From Balaenoptera acutorostrata (Eukaryota > Chordata > Mammalia > Artiodactyla > Balaenopteridae): a stretch of DNA of 64,000 bases. The stretch covers positions 40,960,428-41,024,427 of the forward strand of contig NC_080081.1 in assembly GCF_949987535.1 (NCBI RefSeq), read 5' to 3'. A program made the translations under genes and the position numbers. Below the pieces are notes generated by a model. That model was not told where the DNA came from, did not search any database, and worked only from the letters and a program-made list of their open reading frames with translations. Below are positions 13,131 through 23,532 of this stretch, one piece after another (positions within the stretch are counted from its first letter, which is position 1; the number at the start of each line of letters is the position of its first letter).

Positions 13131-14387
13131 CAGGCAGACCTCATTTTATTGCATTTCACTTTATTGCACTTCACATATACTGCCTGTTTTACTAATTGAT
13201 GGTTTACGACAACCTTGCTTCTAGCAAGTCTATCTGCACAGTGTTTCCAGCAGTATTTGCTCACTTCATGTCTGTGTCACATTTTGGTAATTCTCACAAT
13301 ATTTCAAACTTTTTCTCTATTATTATATTTGTTATGGTGATCTATAATCAGTGATCTTTAATGTTACCATTTTAATATTTTGAGGTGCCACAGACCATGC
13401 CCATATAAGACAGCAAACTTAATTGATATATGTTCTGTGTTCTGACTGCTCTACCCACCAGTTATTCCTCAGTGCCACCCCCTCTTTCTCGCTCTCTCTC
13501 ATCAGGCTTCCTTATTCCCTGAGGCACAACAATATTGAAATTAGGCCAATTAATAACCTTACAATGGCCTCTAAGGTTCAAGTGAAAGAAAGACTTGCAA
13601 GTCTCTCACTTTAAATAAAAAGTTAGAAATGATTAAACTTAGTAAGGAAGGCGTATTGAAAGCTGAGATAGGCTTAAATCTAAGTCTCTTATGCCAAACA
13701 GCCAAGTTGTGAATACAAAGGAAAAGTCTTGAAGGGAATTAAAAGTACTACTCCAGTGAACACCTGAATGTAAGATAGCAAAACAGCCTTTTCGCTGATA
13801 TGAAGAAAGTTTTAGTGGTCTGGATAGAAGATCAAACCAGCCACAATATTCCCTTAAGCCAAAGCCTGATCCAGAACAAGACTGTAACTCTTTTTAATTC
13901 TATGAAGGCTGAGACTGGTGAGGAAGCTGCAGAAGAAAAGTTTGAAGCTAGCAGAGTATGGTTGACGAAGTTTAAGGAAAGAAGCCATCTTTGTAACATA
14001 GAAGTGCAAGGTGAAAGAGCAAGTGCTGATGTAGAAGCTGCAGCAAGTTATCCAGAAGATCTAGCTTAGAAAATGAATGAAGGAGGCTACACTAAACAAC
14101 AACAGCCATCAACATGGAGGTAAGACCCTTCACCAACAAAAAGATTATGACTCACTGAAGGCTCAGATGATGGTTAGCATTTTTTAGCAACAAAGTATTA
14201 TTTAACTGGGATATGTACATTGTTTTTTAGACATAATGCTATTGCAACGTAATAGACTGCAGGATAGTAGACATAACTTGTGTATGTCTTGGGAAATCAA
14301 AAAGCCTTATGTGACTCGCTCTATTGCAGTATTCACTCTATTGTGGTGGTCTGGAACCGAACCCTCAATAGCTCCAAGGTATGCTGG
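13131..14387 (+). mobile_element. Tigger1-type (pogo/TcMar) DNA transposon, internally deleted
   Basis: The left end 'caggcagacctcattttattgc' and the right end 'aaccctcaatagctccaaggtatgctgg' are inverted terminal repeats of the Tigger1 type, each flanked by the TA dinucleotide that this family duplicates (13129-13130 and 14388-14389). Inside on + is an N-terminal transposase remnant. The element is about 1.26 kb against the roughly 2.4 kb family length. The missing part is the catalytic DDE domain, lost at about 14094-14105. It interrupts an L2. It is old and inactive. Confidence 0.9.
13564..14090 (+). pseudogene. Tigger1 transposase N-terminal remnant
   Basis: The Tigger1 transposase binds the terminal repeats through a CENP-B-like helix-turn-helix N-terminus and cuts with a DDE nuclease. 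The ATG at 13564 begins MASKVQVKERLASLSL and stops at 13612-13614. The frame recovers at 13800-14069 with '[19 protein letters not shown]' and '[20 protein letters not shown]', which fit the CENP-B-type DNA-binding part of the family. The DDE domain is absent because of the internal deletion, so no transposase activity is possible from this copy. Confidence 0.85.
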
Positions 14388-14389
14388 TA

Positions 14390-14515
14390 CCTCTATGTAA
14401 CTCAGTGGCTCATTTCTGATTTTAAGCTCCTTGAAGCCAGAGATAACATTATATAATTTCGTGAACCATGGTACCAAGCTAAGGAGGTTTTCATCAGTTC
14501 TTTGTTGAATTTGAA
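14390..14515 (+). repeat. L2 LINE remnant, plus strand, 3' portion of the split copy
   Basis: The text 'ttttaagctccttgaagccagagataacatta' continues the L2 3' UTR from where it stopped before the Tigger1 insertion at 13128. Confidence 0.6.
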
Positions 14516-15539
14516 TTAATGTAAATATTTATATTAAGAAAAGTATGATAAAATCATAGCAAAGATAAATCATACTTTATTATAAATGTTACAATATGTT
14601 TTTCATTTTTTTTTTAGGGATCTATGTCATAAACAGAGTACTTGAGTGGTCCTATTTGCATTCTTGATGTATTATAAAGCATATTTGATACTTCTCTGCT
14701 ATCAACTTTTGCAGAAGTAGCTGCTCCAAGGAGAAAGGCAAAACATCTTCAAAGTCTCCTGATGACTTAACACTGAAAATACTTTTGAATAGGTTAGTGG
14801 GTACTTAGAAGTTATTTGTTGTCAATGATGATTAAATCAGTAAACATTTCTTAAAATATGGATAAACCTATGCTATAATAGTATAATACATCTCACCCTA
14901 AGAGTGTAGGATCATTGTTATTTTCAGTGACTAAAATATATGTAATCATTTAGTTCTACAACAAATTTTGTTAAATACAAAAGCATGACAAGTATTAAAA
15001 ATATTTTAAAACTCTAGATTATTGTGCAAAAACATTCATTTGTGTATATGTTTCCTCTTATTCTGTTATATGGCCAAATGTGTACCCAATAGTTATGTGA
15101 AGACAAAAGCTGAAAGTTTCAGTCCCAAAGACAGTTTGAAATTTTCCAATTATTTCAATTAGATAATAATAATTTGTCAGGAAATAATGTAAAGTTGGCT
15201 GAATATTATAGTTTTTTTAGCAGTACATGAGACTACAATGCTACAGTAATTTAAATTTAAATTGAACCAAAAGTTTGGTTAAATTTAAAGTAAACCAAAA
15301 GTTTGTTAGTTAAGATAATGTTATGCTTTTATGTGTAATTTTTATTTTATTTTGAACTTTAATAATCTTTGCAATCATCTTGGCATCAAATATAAAGTTG
15401 ATGTGAGTGTATTAAATTTTTGCTTTTGACTCAAGTTTTGAAAACTTAATAAACATAATTATTCGTAAATGTACATGTGTTAAATTAGGAAATTAAGCAG
15501 TTCATATATGTATAAATAACAAATTTGCTCATTTGTTCA
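14516..15539. other. Unassigned AT-rich sequence
   Basis: No gene or repeat family recognised. There is a local imperfect repeat at about 15246-15306, where 'ttaaatttaaattgaaccaaaagtttg' is followed by a variant 'ttaaatttaaagtaaaccaaaagtttg'. Confidence 0.4.
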
Positions 15540-16900
15540 TTCATAATATTTTACTCAATTTTTTTACCCATTCATTCAACAAATACTTGATATATACTAT
15601 TTATTAGCATTGGCAGTCTCTAGGTGCACAATGATAAACAAAGCAAATGATATGTAATAAACACCCTGTAATGATATGTAAATTTAATAAAAATCTAAAT
15701 AAATGACTACAGATAGATCAAAGGTACCTAAGTGGATGGATGGAGAAAGAGTGAGAGGGAATTATGGATAGATATGTAGTTTAAAAGATTAATTAATATA
15801 GCGAAAAACTAAAGATAAATTTAAGTGAGTATAACAGCAATACTTATTTGGGATTTGAGAGTCAGAATAGGTGTATTTGAAAAACAAAATGCTATAGGAA
15901 GTAGTCAATAAAAGAGCAAAGGAAGGTCATTCCTTGGAATGGGAAGAATATTTGCTTTGGTTTAATGACTACATTGTGTACAGGAAACTAGAAAAAAGTC
16001 CACAGTAAGTAGAACTGGTACATAAAGTGGAAAGTGACAGCAAGAAAGACAAGAGTAGTGAGTAAAGCATGAATAGAAAATGGCACAGAAGCAGGGAACA
16101 AACATGTAGGCTTGTGAATTAGCCTAATTACTCTGGGGAATGATTGAATTATTTGAATCATAGAAAGGTTGGAGTATTATGCTTATTTAAAAACCACTCT
16201 ACTGTATGAAGAATAAATTGAAAGTGGGTTTTGGACCTAAGGAGTGGAAGAGGAGAGACATATTAGAGACTTGAAGTAATGCAAGATGATGGTGGTTGTA
16301 CTAGAATGATGGCAGGTGTTATGGAGAACAGTGAATATATGTATTTTAGATGTTAGATATCTACAAATTGATACTATTTTAAAGACCAAAGTAGGTAGGA
16401 CATGGACCAATAACATTATGTCAAAGATAATCCCTAACTTTTAGGAAGAATCAACCTTTTAGATGAAATAAAACTTATTGAAATGGCGAACACAGGTAGA
16501 CTAAATTGCTTCACTAAATTGGTGGAGGGCTGGGTACAGAGTGGGGATGGGAAAGCAGTAGGATGTAAAGGAATCAGGCATTCAGTTCTGAACATATGAA
16601 TTTAAAAGTGGCTAAGAAATATATCTACAACTGGAGTTATTAAGAATATAGTTGAACATACGGATCTGGATATTTATAGATTAAAAACTATAATTTAAGA
16701 GATAATATCAGATGCTTTTAAAAACTTGTAAATAAAGTAATTCATTTAGAGATAGAGTGGACAGGAGAAGGCAAGAGAGCCTAAGACAGACGAGGAATTC
16801 CAGTAATGACATATTAGGTTAAACAGCTATGAAAGAAAACTGAGAAAATAAACTAGTAATCTGATGGAGATTAAGAAAGAGAATATTACAAAAGAAATGT
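15540..16900 (-). repeat. L2 LINE remnant, minus strand, long copy
   Basis: On + the copy starts with the inverted L2 terminus ('cattcattcaacaaatacttg') and runs through 'gaaggtcattccttggaatgggaag', 'aagatgatggtggttgtactagaatgatggcagg', 'atcaggcattcagttctg' and 'gaacatacggatctggatattta', which track the inverted L2 ORF2 end. It is the longest L2 segment in the window. No open frame survives. Confidence 0.75.
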
Positions 16901-18399
16901 TTGCTCAATTGTGTTGAATTTTGCTAAGATATCTAACTAATTAGCTAACTAAGCAAATAAATAATTTTAATATTAAGATTACTGATTCTTTTGTTTACAT
17001 TCCAGGCAAAGACACATAATTTGCCTGCAAGTATCATGCCTAGAATTAGAACTAAGGAGGATTTGAAATATTAATGAGTTACATTGCATTAATAGATTTT
17101 AAGATAAAACCCTTAGAGAAGAATAAAATTGCATATGTATTTTCTTATGAAATTGATCTATAGCATTAATTAAATTTAGAGATTGTTTATATTTAATCAG
17201 TCTTTGCAGAACATTGCAACATTGCTTGAACTTATGAAGAGAAAATAATACATAGGGCTGTTATCAATTCTATTAAAATAAGTAGGGTATAAAAGTCTAT
17301 TAGCTTTTGATGATAATATTTAGAGGTAGTTAGTATGACGTTAATACTTGCATTAAATGGTTTATAGTAGGTAAACTAAAATTCTCACATGTGTAAGAAT
17401 TAGAGTTAAATTTATTAAGGATTAAATCTCGAAGGACATTCAGAACAAAGGGAAATATTTTCTTCATAATCATTCCATGTTTTGCTTCAAATGCATTTAT
17501 GTTTAGTAGCAATTACTTGAATCAAAGCAAAATTAATCCTTGTTTCATCTGTAGTTAAAAAATACCTATGTGGCTTTCACAGAATTCAAAGATAGAAATA
17601 TATAAAATTCTGTTTCCTACCTACTCCATTATTGCAGGATTCCCCAGAAAAGCTCCAGTCTTACAAAAGCAGCTGCTAGTATTTAGTGATAATCCTCTGT
17701 ACTGTATTAGTTTTGTCTTTTGGGATAGGAAATTGATTATCTGACCTTAACATAGTGAAGACTTTGCAGGTGTGTTGCCTTCTACCTCAGAGAGTTAATT
17801 AGTTACGTAAACAGTGAAAAATAATGAAAAGTACAATACTGTTTTAATTTGATCAGAAAAACCTATAAAAAATGAAAAAAATAGGCTTTTATTATTTATT
17901 TTTATTTTCCATAACAAGTAATGAATTAAAATGCTACTGCCTTAAATAATGCATTTTATGGTGAGTTTTGATATTTTTTTGTAAACATATTCATAAACTT
18001 TTTAGTAGAGAGAGCTGATGGGGAAAGAAGTGACACTGAATAGAGTTACATATCATGATGCCTATGTTTCTATCCAATGGGAGACATGCTTTTAAGCTTG
18101 GAAACTCATAGAGTCTGATGATTTCCATTCATAACAAAAACAGGACAATCATAAACAACAAAGAAATCAACTTTTCCCCTTAATCAAACATAGTTAATAT
18201 TCACACATTTGTCAGTACTGAGGAATTAAAATTAGTGTGAACACCTCTCTGAATAACAAATATTTTTATGTATATGTAATTTTGATTTAATTATTTGCAA
18301 AAATAATTTGTATTGTTATCAAATATAGTAAATATTCAGCTATAATCGACAAATTCTTTTCTTTCTTGTTTTTACAATAATTTTTTAATGTCTCATGAA
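16901..18399. other. Unassigned AT-rich sequence
   Basis: No recognisable gene or repeat. A minus-strand 60-codon frame at 17512-17330 has no domain and is likely chance. Confidence 0.4.
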
Positions 18400-18756
18400 G
18401 TTTTATGTCACAGTGTAAAATAGATTCTATTGAGAACAGGTCTATTGAGAAAAAAGTAGGTTTTTCCTTCAGCTAAGTACCCAGTTCTACCAATCTGGAC
18501 AATGACTTTAAATTTTTTCCTGGATAAAAACAGAAATGCAAATGGAAAAATGAAAACTTCATGGAGGCAATACTGTCTGTGGATTCTCAGGGTGAATATA
18601 TCAGGTTTTACATATCCACTAAAACCAAGTTCGGCTCATTTTGGAGAAACCGTCCTAGTCAACTGAGGGCTACATGATCTACTAGTAATGTTTCCTTAAA
18701 CATTTGCAAATCTTTTCTGACCAGCTCTAAAGTGCATGCCATCATGGGTTTAAGAG

Positions 18757-18784
18757 AAAAAAAAAAAAAAAAAAAAAAAAAAAA
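18757..18784 (+). repeat. (A)28 homopolymer
   Basis: An uninterrupted run of 28 A. It sits at the inner edge of the ERV remnant. I found no retroelement body directly before it that would make it a poly(A) tail, so its origin is open. Confidence 0.95.
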
Positions 18785-19331
18785 TTACTAAGGTTGATTT
18801 CAGATAAAAAGCACAGTTCCAGAAGCCCAAAACATTGGTTACAATTGTTGGGGCCCTGCAAGTTGTACCGACATCTGCTAAGAGGTGCAAGTTGAATGGG
18901 TTCCTAGATGACTGATAGGTACTGGGGCTCCCAATTCAATTGAATAATTGAGTCTAGTTCTTGGTTTTGGATGGATTACCTGAGGGCAGTTATTTCAACC
19001 TGCCCAACTTTCCCACACCAACAGCCAAAAGGCATTCTGAGAAAGAGTCAAGAGGATGGGAGTGAAAAAGATATCCTAAGGTGTTGACAGGCACTTTATG
19101 TGGAAGGTGCAGGATCTGGGATCATCCCTTTTTTGTTTTTGATAGACGGCTTACAAAGTTAAGAAAAATAGTGCTTTGACTATGACAGTTTTGACTTGAC
19201 TGCCCAAAGGATTGAACATTATGAGTATGCTCACATAGTTCCAAAAAAGTTTTTTTTGGTGAGCGGGCCTCTGTATTTTGTCAGGGATTATCATTTACCT
19301 CTGCTGGTAGAGGTTTGATTAACAATGCAAT

Positions 19332-19385
19332 CAGGGTTGATGCAACTGAAGCTTCGGACTTGCCAACTAACAGGACATCATCTAT
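19332..19385 (-). pseudogene. ERV reverse transcriptase catalytic box remnant
   Basis: Minus-strand codons give IDDVLLVGKSEASVASTL. Both catalytic Asp residues remain but the preceding Tyr codon is lost to a stop. It lies about 330 nt downstream of the protease remnant in the same orientation; this is shorter than an intact pro-RT spacing, so part of RT has been deleted. Confidence 0.75.
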
Positions 19386-19717
19386 TCAGATCTTAGGAGA
19401 GCAGATATAGAGTCACTTATGCTAAATCCTGATCAACCCACTTGGGGAGAAATTCCAAGGGAGTTTGTCTGCCTAACACTTCTCTACATGAAGCTCTTTA
19501 TTATCAAGACAGTATACTCTGGTAATCATGGTACAGTGAAGATCAAGAGTGTAACTCAATTTCTATTATGCACTCAGATTTAGAAGCAACCATAGTTTAT
19601 TTGTTTGACCTAAAGGATCTCACAATAAGGGCATGTTCATATTCCTTTCCCACTATGAAATTTGCCCAAACCCCATGCATTGAATTTGGTAACCCCTCCC
19701 CCTTGTTATAAGATAGA

Positions 19718-19747
19718 AATTGTAACTTTGGTGCCCGCATCTAACAG
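19718..19747 (-). pseudogene. ERV protease active-site remnant
   Basis: Ten codons read LLDAGTKVTI on the minus strand. The pattern hydrophobic-Leu-Asp-x-Gly-x-x-Val-Thr is that of retroviral aspartic proteases. The triad Thr is replaced by Ala and a stop follows after three more codons. Confidence 0.7.
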
Positions 19748-20160
19748 AGACATAAAGGTTTTATTTCCCCTGCTTCCCAAAGTTACTCAGAATACACAGA
19801 CAAGTGTTTATGGTCCTGAGTCTTCATTTTGGACAATATGTCTTTGAACTACCCCTAATCATCGTTCTCCTTGAAGTAGATTAGATCAGGGTAGAGAAAG
19901 AGGAAGAGGTCAGAGGTGCAGAGAAGAGTGGTTCCTTACCGGTAAACAAGGCTTTTGACTTACAGTGGCATTCATTCCAACACTCTATTAACAAAGCCTG
20001 GCAAAGAAAAATTGTTTATGGGTTGAGTGTCAATATCACAAAGCTTGGCAATATGATGGATTTGAAGCAAATAGAAACTAAATCAATAACTGTCATGGTC
20101 CACCCTTTTGCTACTCAGCTTTTATATATACCATTCTTCGAACCTAGCAAGGTACAGCTA

Positions 20161-20226
20161 TTCAAGAATAGTTTCACCTTCTTTCAAGAATAGCTTCACC
20201 TTCTTTCAATAATAGTTTCACCTTCT
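20161..20226. repeat. 22-bp unit repeated three times in tandem
   Basis: Three consecutive units at 20161-20182, 20183-20204 and 20205-20226 share 'ttcaaNaatagNttcaccttct', with one or two changes between units. It is a very small minisatellite inside ERV-associated DNA. Confidence 0.95.
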
Positions 20227-20639
20227 CCCCAAAAAAGGGAGGAAAAGAGTCTCAGTAGTAAATTTATCCATCTCCAGTTAATTACTCAATTTCTGTCAAA
20301 GTATAACTGAACAAAGATAACTAAATATCCAGTAGTATTTTGACAGAAATTTAAGAATAATTAAAAAGACTAAATAGTGAAGTTAACTTCTAACACATTG
20401 TAAATAAAATAAAATTTGGAATAAAAACAGAGAAGAATAAAATTGGATATATGTACACAGATACGGCTAACAAGCAAAGAATAAATATGCAAAGCTACTA
20501 AAGTCATCACTGTGAGGCCATAGTTGATGGCCATGACATCTTTCTCCTACCACTCACTCCACATTTCCTCAATCTTAGTAAAATCTTCAAATAGTTTGAA
20601 TTCTTATCTTGCAGAGTTACATAAATCTTCACTTTTGAG

Positions 20640-21260
20640 TGGTCTGGCTTTCAAAATTACTGCCTTTTTTGGATGATGTAGTTTCTCATTAATCTTTATG
20701 ATTTAGGAATAGAGGTACTAAAAGATGTCCTCAAAGAATCTCCTGGCCTGAAGACACATATTTTCTTGTCTTCATTGTATAGCACAATCCAATTTCTCTG
20801 AGTAAGCAAAATCAATCATTCCACCCAATAGAGTAAGCCCTTTTTTCACATGTTGATTTAGTGGCTTATGGATTCCAAAATGACTAGGCATTGATTTTAT
20901 CTTCCAATTCAACGGAACCATTGTTGTATACATTAGTGAGATCATTACCCAAGTGAGAACTAAGACCTCCAAACTATTAGAGGTAAAAACAGTTGTTATA
21001 GGAAGCAAAACCTTTGTGAGTGTGATATTTGGAATAGTAGAGGAGCCACACACACTTCTACTCTTTGATTCCCAGACCCAGCTATTCTGGCAAACATGAA
21101 GCTACTCTCTATAGAAAAAGGGAGAGTGATAAAGAAAGAAGACCGTTGTCCAAGGACTAAGATTCAAAATCTCTTTGAAGAGGGTCTGACAAACACAAAA
21201 ACAAAAAACCCTACTGGTGTCAAAGCAAGTTGCTTGAAAGCGTAGGCTGGAGCTATGCTG
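20640..21260 (-). mobile_element. ERV-L-like pol 3' end with dUTPase-like segment
   Basis: dUTPase hydrolyses dUTP to keep uracil out of viral cDNA; ERV-L elements carry it at the 3' end of pol. A minus-strand open frame of 93 codons at 21053-20772 contains 'TTMVPLNWKIKSMPSHFGI' followed by a 'VKKGLTLLGGMIDFAYSEKL' segment, which has the order of the dUTPase substrate-binding and catalytic beta-hairpin (Gly-x-Ile-Asp) motifs. After a frame change the text at about 20750-20690 continues as 'GHLLV', like the next conserved motif. Upstream sequence to about 21200 reads as a decayed integrase-to-dUTPase linker. All parts are broken. ERV-L identity is from recognition by eye and should be checked by search. 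Confidence 0.7.
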
Positions 21261-21266
21261 TAGAAG

Positions 21267-21704
21267 TCACCCAGGGTTGCCACGAGACATGGGGCAGGAC
21301 ACACCAGAATAATACAAGTGATCACTGAGTTGGGAAGGGTTGATGAAGGGTACAGCCAGAGCTGCTGTGGAAGTGGCTGCTTGGTAGGGAAACAGGTAAC
21401 TCAGGGCGCACAGCCAGAGAGGGTCTATGGCAGCCCTTGTTAAGTAGGGAAGTGTTTGTCTGAGTGGTGGTAGCAACTTGTTCATAGAAATAGACCACTG
21501 ACCAGGAGGGTGTGGGCTGACGTTGTAGACAGAGGTGACCTCTACATAGGCTTTCAGAGGCTGGGAGACAATGGCCTGAGAGCTTGAGTGTATAAGCTTG
21601 TATAAAAGCATCCTCTGGGTTGGGAGTCTGTGAGATCTGCTACCACTTTTGGAGAAATAAATAATTGAAAACAAATCTCCTGCCACCCCTGAAAACCTCT
21701 CCAT
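21267..21704 (-). pseudogene. Minus-strand open frame of 145 codons, probably retroviral remnant
   Basis: The longest open frame in this part of the window. I do not recognise a domain. It lies just upstream, in the same orientation, of the dUTPase-like segment, and its composition (Ser/Pro/Leu-rich) is unlike a catalytic domain. It may be a shifted reading of decayed pol/integrase. There is no evidence of a promoter or splice sites for a host gene. Confidence 0.35.
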
Positions 21705-22700
21705 GAAAATAGAAGAGAAATAAAAACAGTTTTATTATTGAAAAAGCATTAAACCAGAATGTGATGTGCATTACAGGCAATCCCTAAAGAGATTGCAAAG
21801 ACAGCAAGAAATCTTACCCTTGTATGTAGCCAAGTGAACATTGTATACATTTTTTTCAAAATAAACAATAACTAATCCTTGAGTAAGAAGACTCAATAGC
21901 ACCATTTGTTACATATAGTTCATCATAAATCACTTGGTAATTGGAGTAGCCCCTTGTTTTGCTAAATGCTTTTAAAAGAAAAAAATAATTTCTTGTATTT
22001 TATAATGGGAGGAAGGTTAGGCTCACAATTTGAGAGCCAGGAGCCAGCTGAAGCTCCCATACTCCTAGGAGACTGGGTTATAGAGCTGATATTCTGCTTG
22101 ATGATTACAGTTCAAAGAGATGGCTCCCAGGCCTTGACTAGGTTCCCAGGTTCCTGGCTTACTCATTTACTGTTTTAAAAGATAAAACACATACATTTCA
22201 AAGAAGCAAAGAAAATACTTACAAGTTTTCTAAAGTAAATGCTCTAAGAAAAGGCAGGTTGGGGGTGTCTCCACGCTTATTTTCAACAGGGAGAATTAAG
22301 CCTCTTATTGTTAATTTTTGTTTTCTCTTACAATGTGACCATCAAAGGTAAAAGGAAAAATGGAAAAAAAAAGGAAGCAGGACCAGAATTGGAGAAGGAA
22401 GTGATGTGCTACCTCTGTCTCTTTACAATGTCACTCTAGTCCTTTCTCTTGACAAAGCTGAACATTTTTGCTAGCCGTAAAGAAGTTTTTAGAGCATATT
22501 ACTTCAGTATCACAAAACAGGACAAAGAATTGTAGATTAGGAGCTGAGAGACAGTAAATTGATACCTTGCCCACATGCTGTACACACTTTTCTCTACTTC
22601 TGATTTTTAAAATAATAAATCCCAAATATTACATCATAAAAGTATATAGACATATACATTATTACTCTTAGCAGATGCCAAGTCTCCATTGCAGGGTGGG
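21705..22700. other. Unassigned sequence flanking the ERV remnants
   Basis: A more GC-rich stretch at 22010-22160 ('ggagccagctgaagctccc', 'ggttcccaggttcctggc') could be part of an LTR. I see no paired LTR, so no call is made. Confidence 0.35.
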
Positions 22701-22709
22701 GCTATATAA

Positions 22710-23090
22710 TTTATTCAATCTATTAATGAATAATAACTTGTATCCAGGAAGCACTGTTTAAAATTGCAAACACTACTGCAACAGATATACTTGTGCATAT
22801 GTATTTTGGATTTTTGCCAGTGTATTTTAGGATAGATTTCTCGAAATGAGATATCAGTGTAAAAAGGGAAATGCATATGTAATTTGCCAAATTCCTTCTC
22901 ATATGGTTGTACGGTTTTGCTTTCCCAACAAAAAAATGTATGAGTTCTTTCTTCCTTTTAACCTTGGCAACAAAGTATTTTTGCAAACTTTTGAATGCTT
23001 GCCAATCTTATAGATAAGATATGGTATATAAACAAAGCTTTAATTTACATTTGTATTTGGTTATGTTTATTGTTTTCATTTGTAATAAGT
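22710..23090 (-). repeat. Old L1 (L1M-type) 3' fragment, minus strand
   Basis: On + the phrases 'gatttctcgaaatgagatatcagtg', 'aaattccttctcatatggttg' and 'gcttgccaatcttatagataagatatggtat' followed by 'taatttacatttgtatttgg' resemble the inverted ORF2 end and 3' UTR of ancient L1. Strong divergence. Confidence 0.45.
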
Positions 23091-23452
23091 AAAAGAAGTG
23101 AACTTAGAACTCAGAAACATAGTTATTAAAGAAATAATATAGAAACATATTAATAGATTTAAGGGGGTTGGCAAACTAAGCTGAGAACTCAATAAAAATA
23201 GAAAGATAAATACTAGAAAAGTTATATGAGATGTGGAAAAACAAAAAATAGTATCTGTGAATCTTGGTGAGAAAAAAATAAGTTCAAATGAGAAATCATA
23301 GGAGGCAGAATAGCAATGCTGATTAGATCGAACTTAAGGTAAAACACATTGCTGGTCCTGCAAAAAGTAGTAGAGTACAGGATACAAATTCTTCTTTCCA
23401 AAAGCATCTCTTCACAATAAGTTTCAACAGGTAAATCTATCAATATCTTTAG

Positions 23453-23467
23453 AAATATAAGCTATGG
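23453..23467 (+). repeat. 5' target-site duplication of the 50-bp L1 insertion
   Basis: 15 bases identical to 23518-23532. Confidence 0.9.
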
Positions 23468-23517
23468 CACAATATTGTAAATCGACTATACTTCAATAAA
23501 AAATTAACTAAAAATAT
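23468..23517 (+). mobile_element. 50-bp L1 micro-insertion
   Basis: The insert is 'cacaatattgtaaatcgact' plus 'atacttcaataaaaaatt' and an A-rich tail: the last bases of an L1 3' UTR with its AATAAA. It is flanked by perfect 15-bp direct repeats (23453-23467 and 23518-23532, 'aaatataagctatgg'), the hallmark of target-primed reverse transcription. So this is an L1 insertion truncated almost at once. Confidence 0.85.
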
Positions 23518-23532
23518 AAATATAAGCTATGG
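23518..23532 (+). repeat. 3' target-site duplication of the 50-bp L1 insertion
   Basis: 15 bases identical to 23453-23467. Confidence 0.9.

Larger units (their letters stand above)
18785..20010 (-). mobile_element. Endogenous retrovirus remnant: protease and reverse transcriptase region
   Basis: Read on the minus strand, a decayed retroviral pol region is visible. At 19747-19718 the codons give LLDAGTKVTI, the flap of an aspartic protease in which the usual Asp-Thr-Gly triad has become Asp-Ala-Gly. At 19385-19332 they give IDDVLLVGKSEASVASTL, the YIDD-type catalytic box of reverse transcriptase with its following segment. Below this, near 18.8-18.9 kb, the text resembles the RT connection ('VLGFWNC'). 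Every frame is broken by stops and shifts. The YIDD form together with the neighbouring dUTPase suggests a class III (ERV-L-like) element, but the class is inference. Confidence 0.75.

Noticed and set aside
20161..20226. CRISPR-like array
   Set aside because: The three units are directly adjacent with no spacers, and the genome is eukaryotic.
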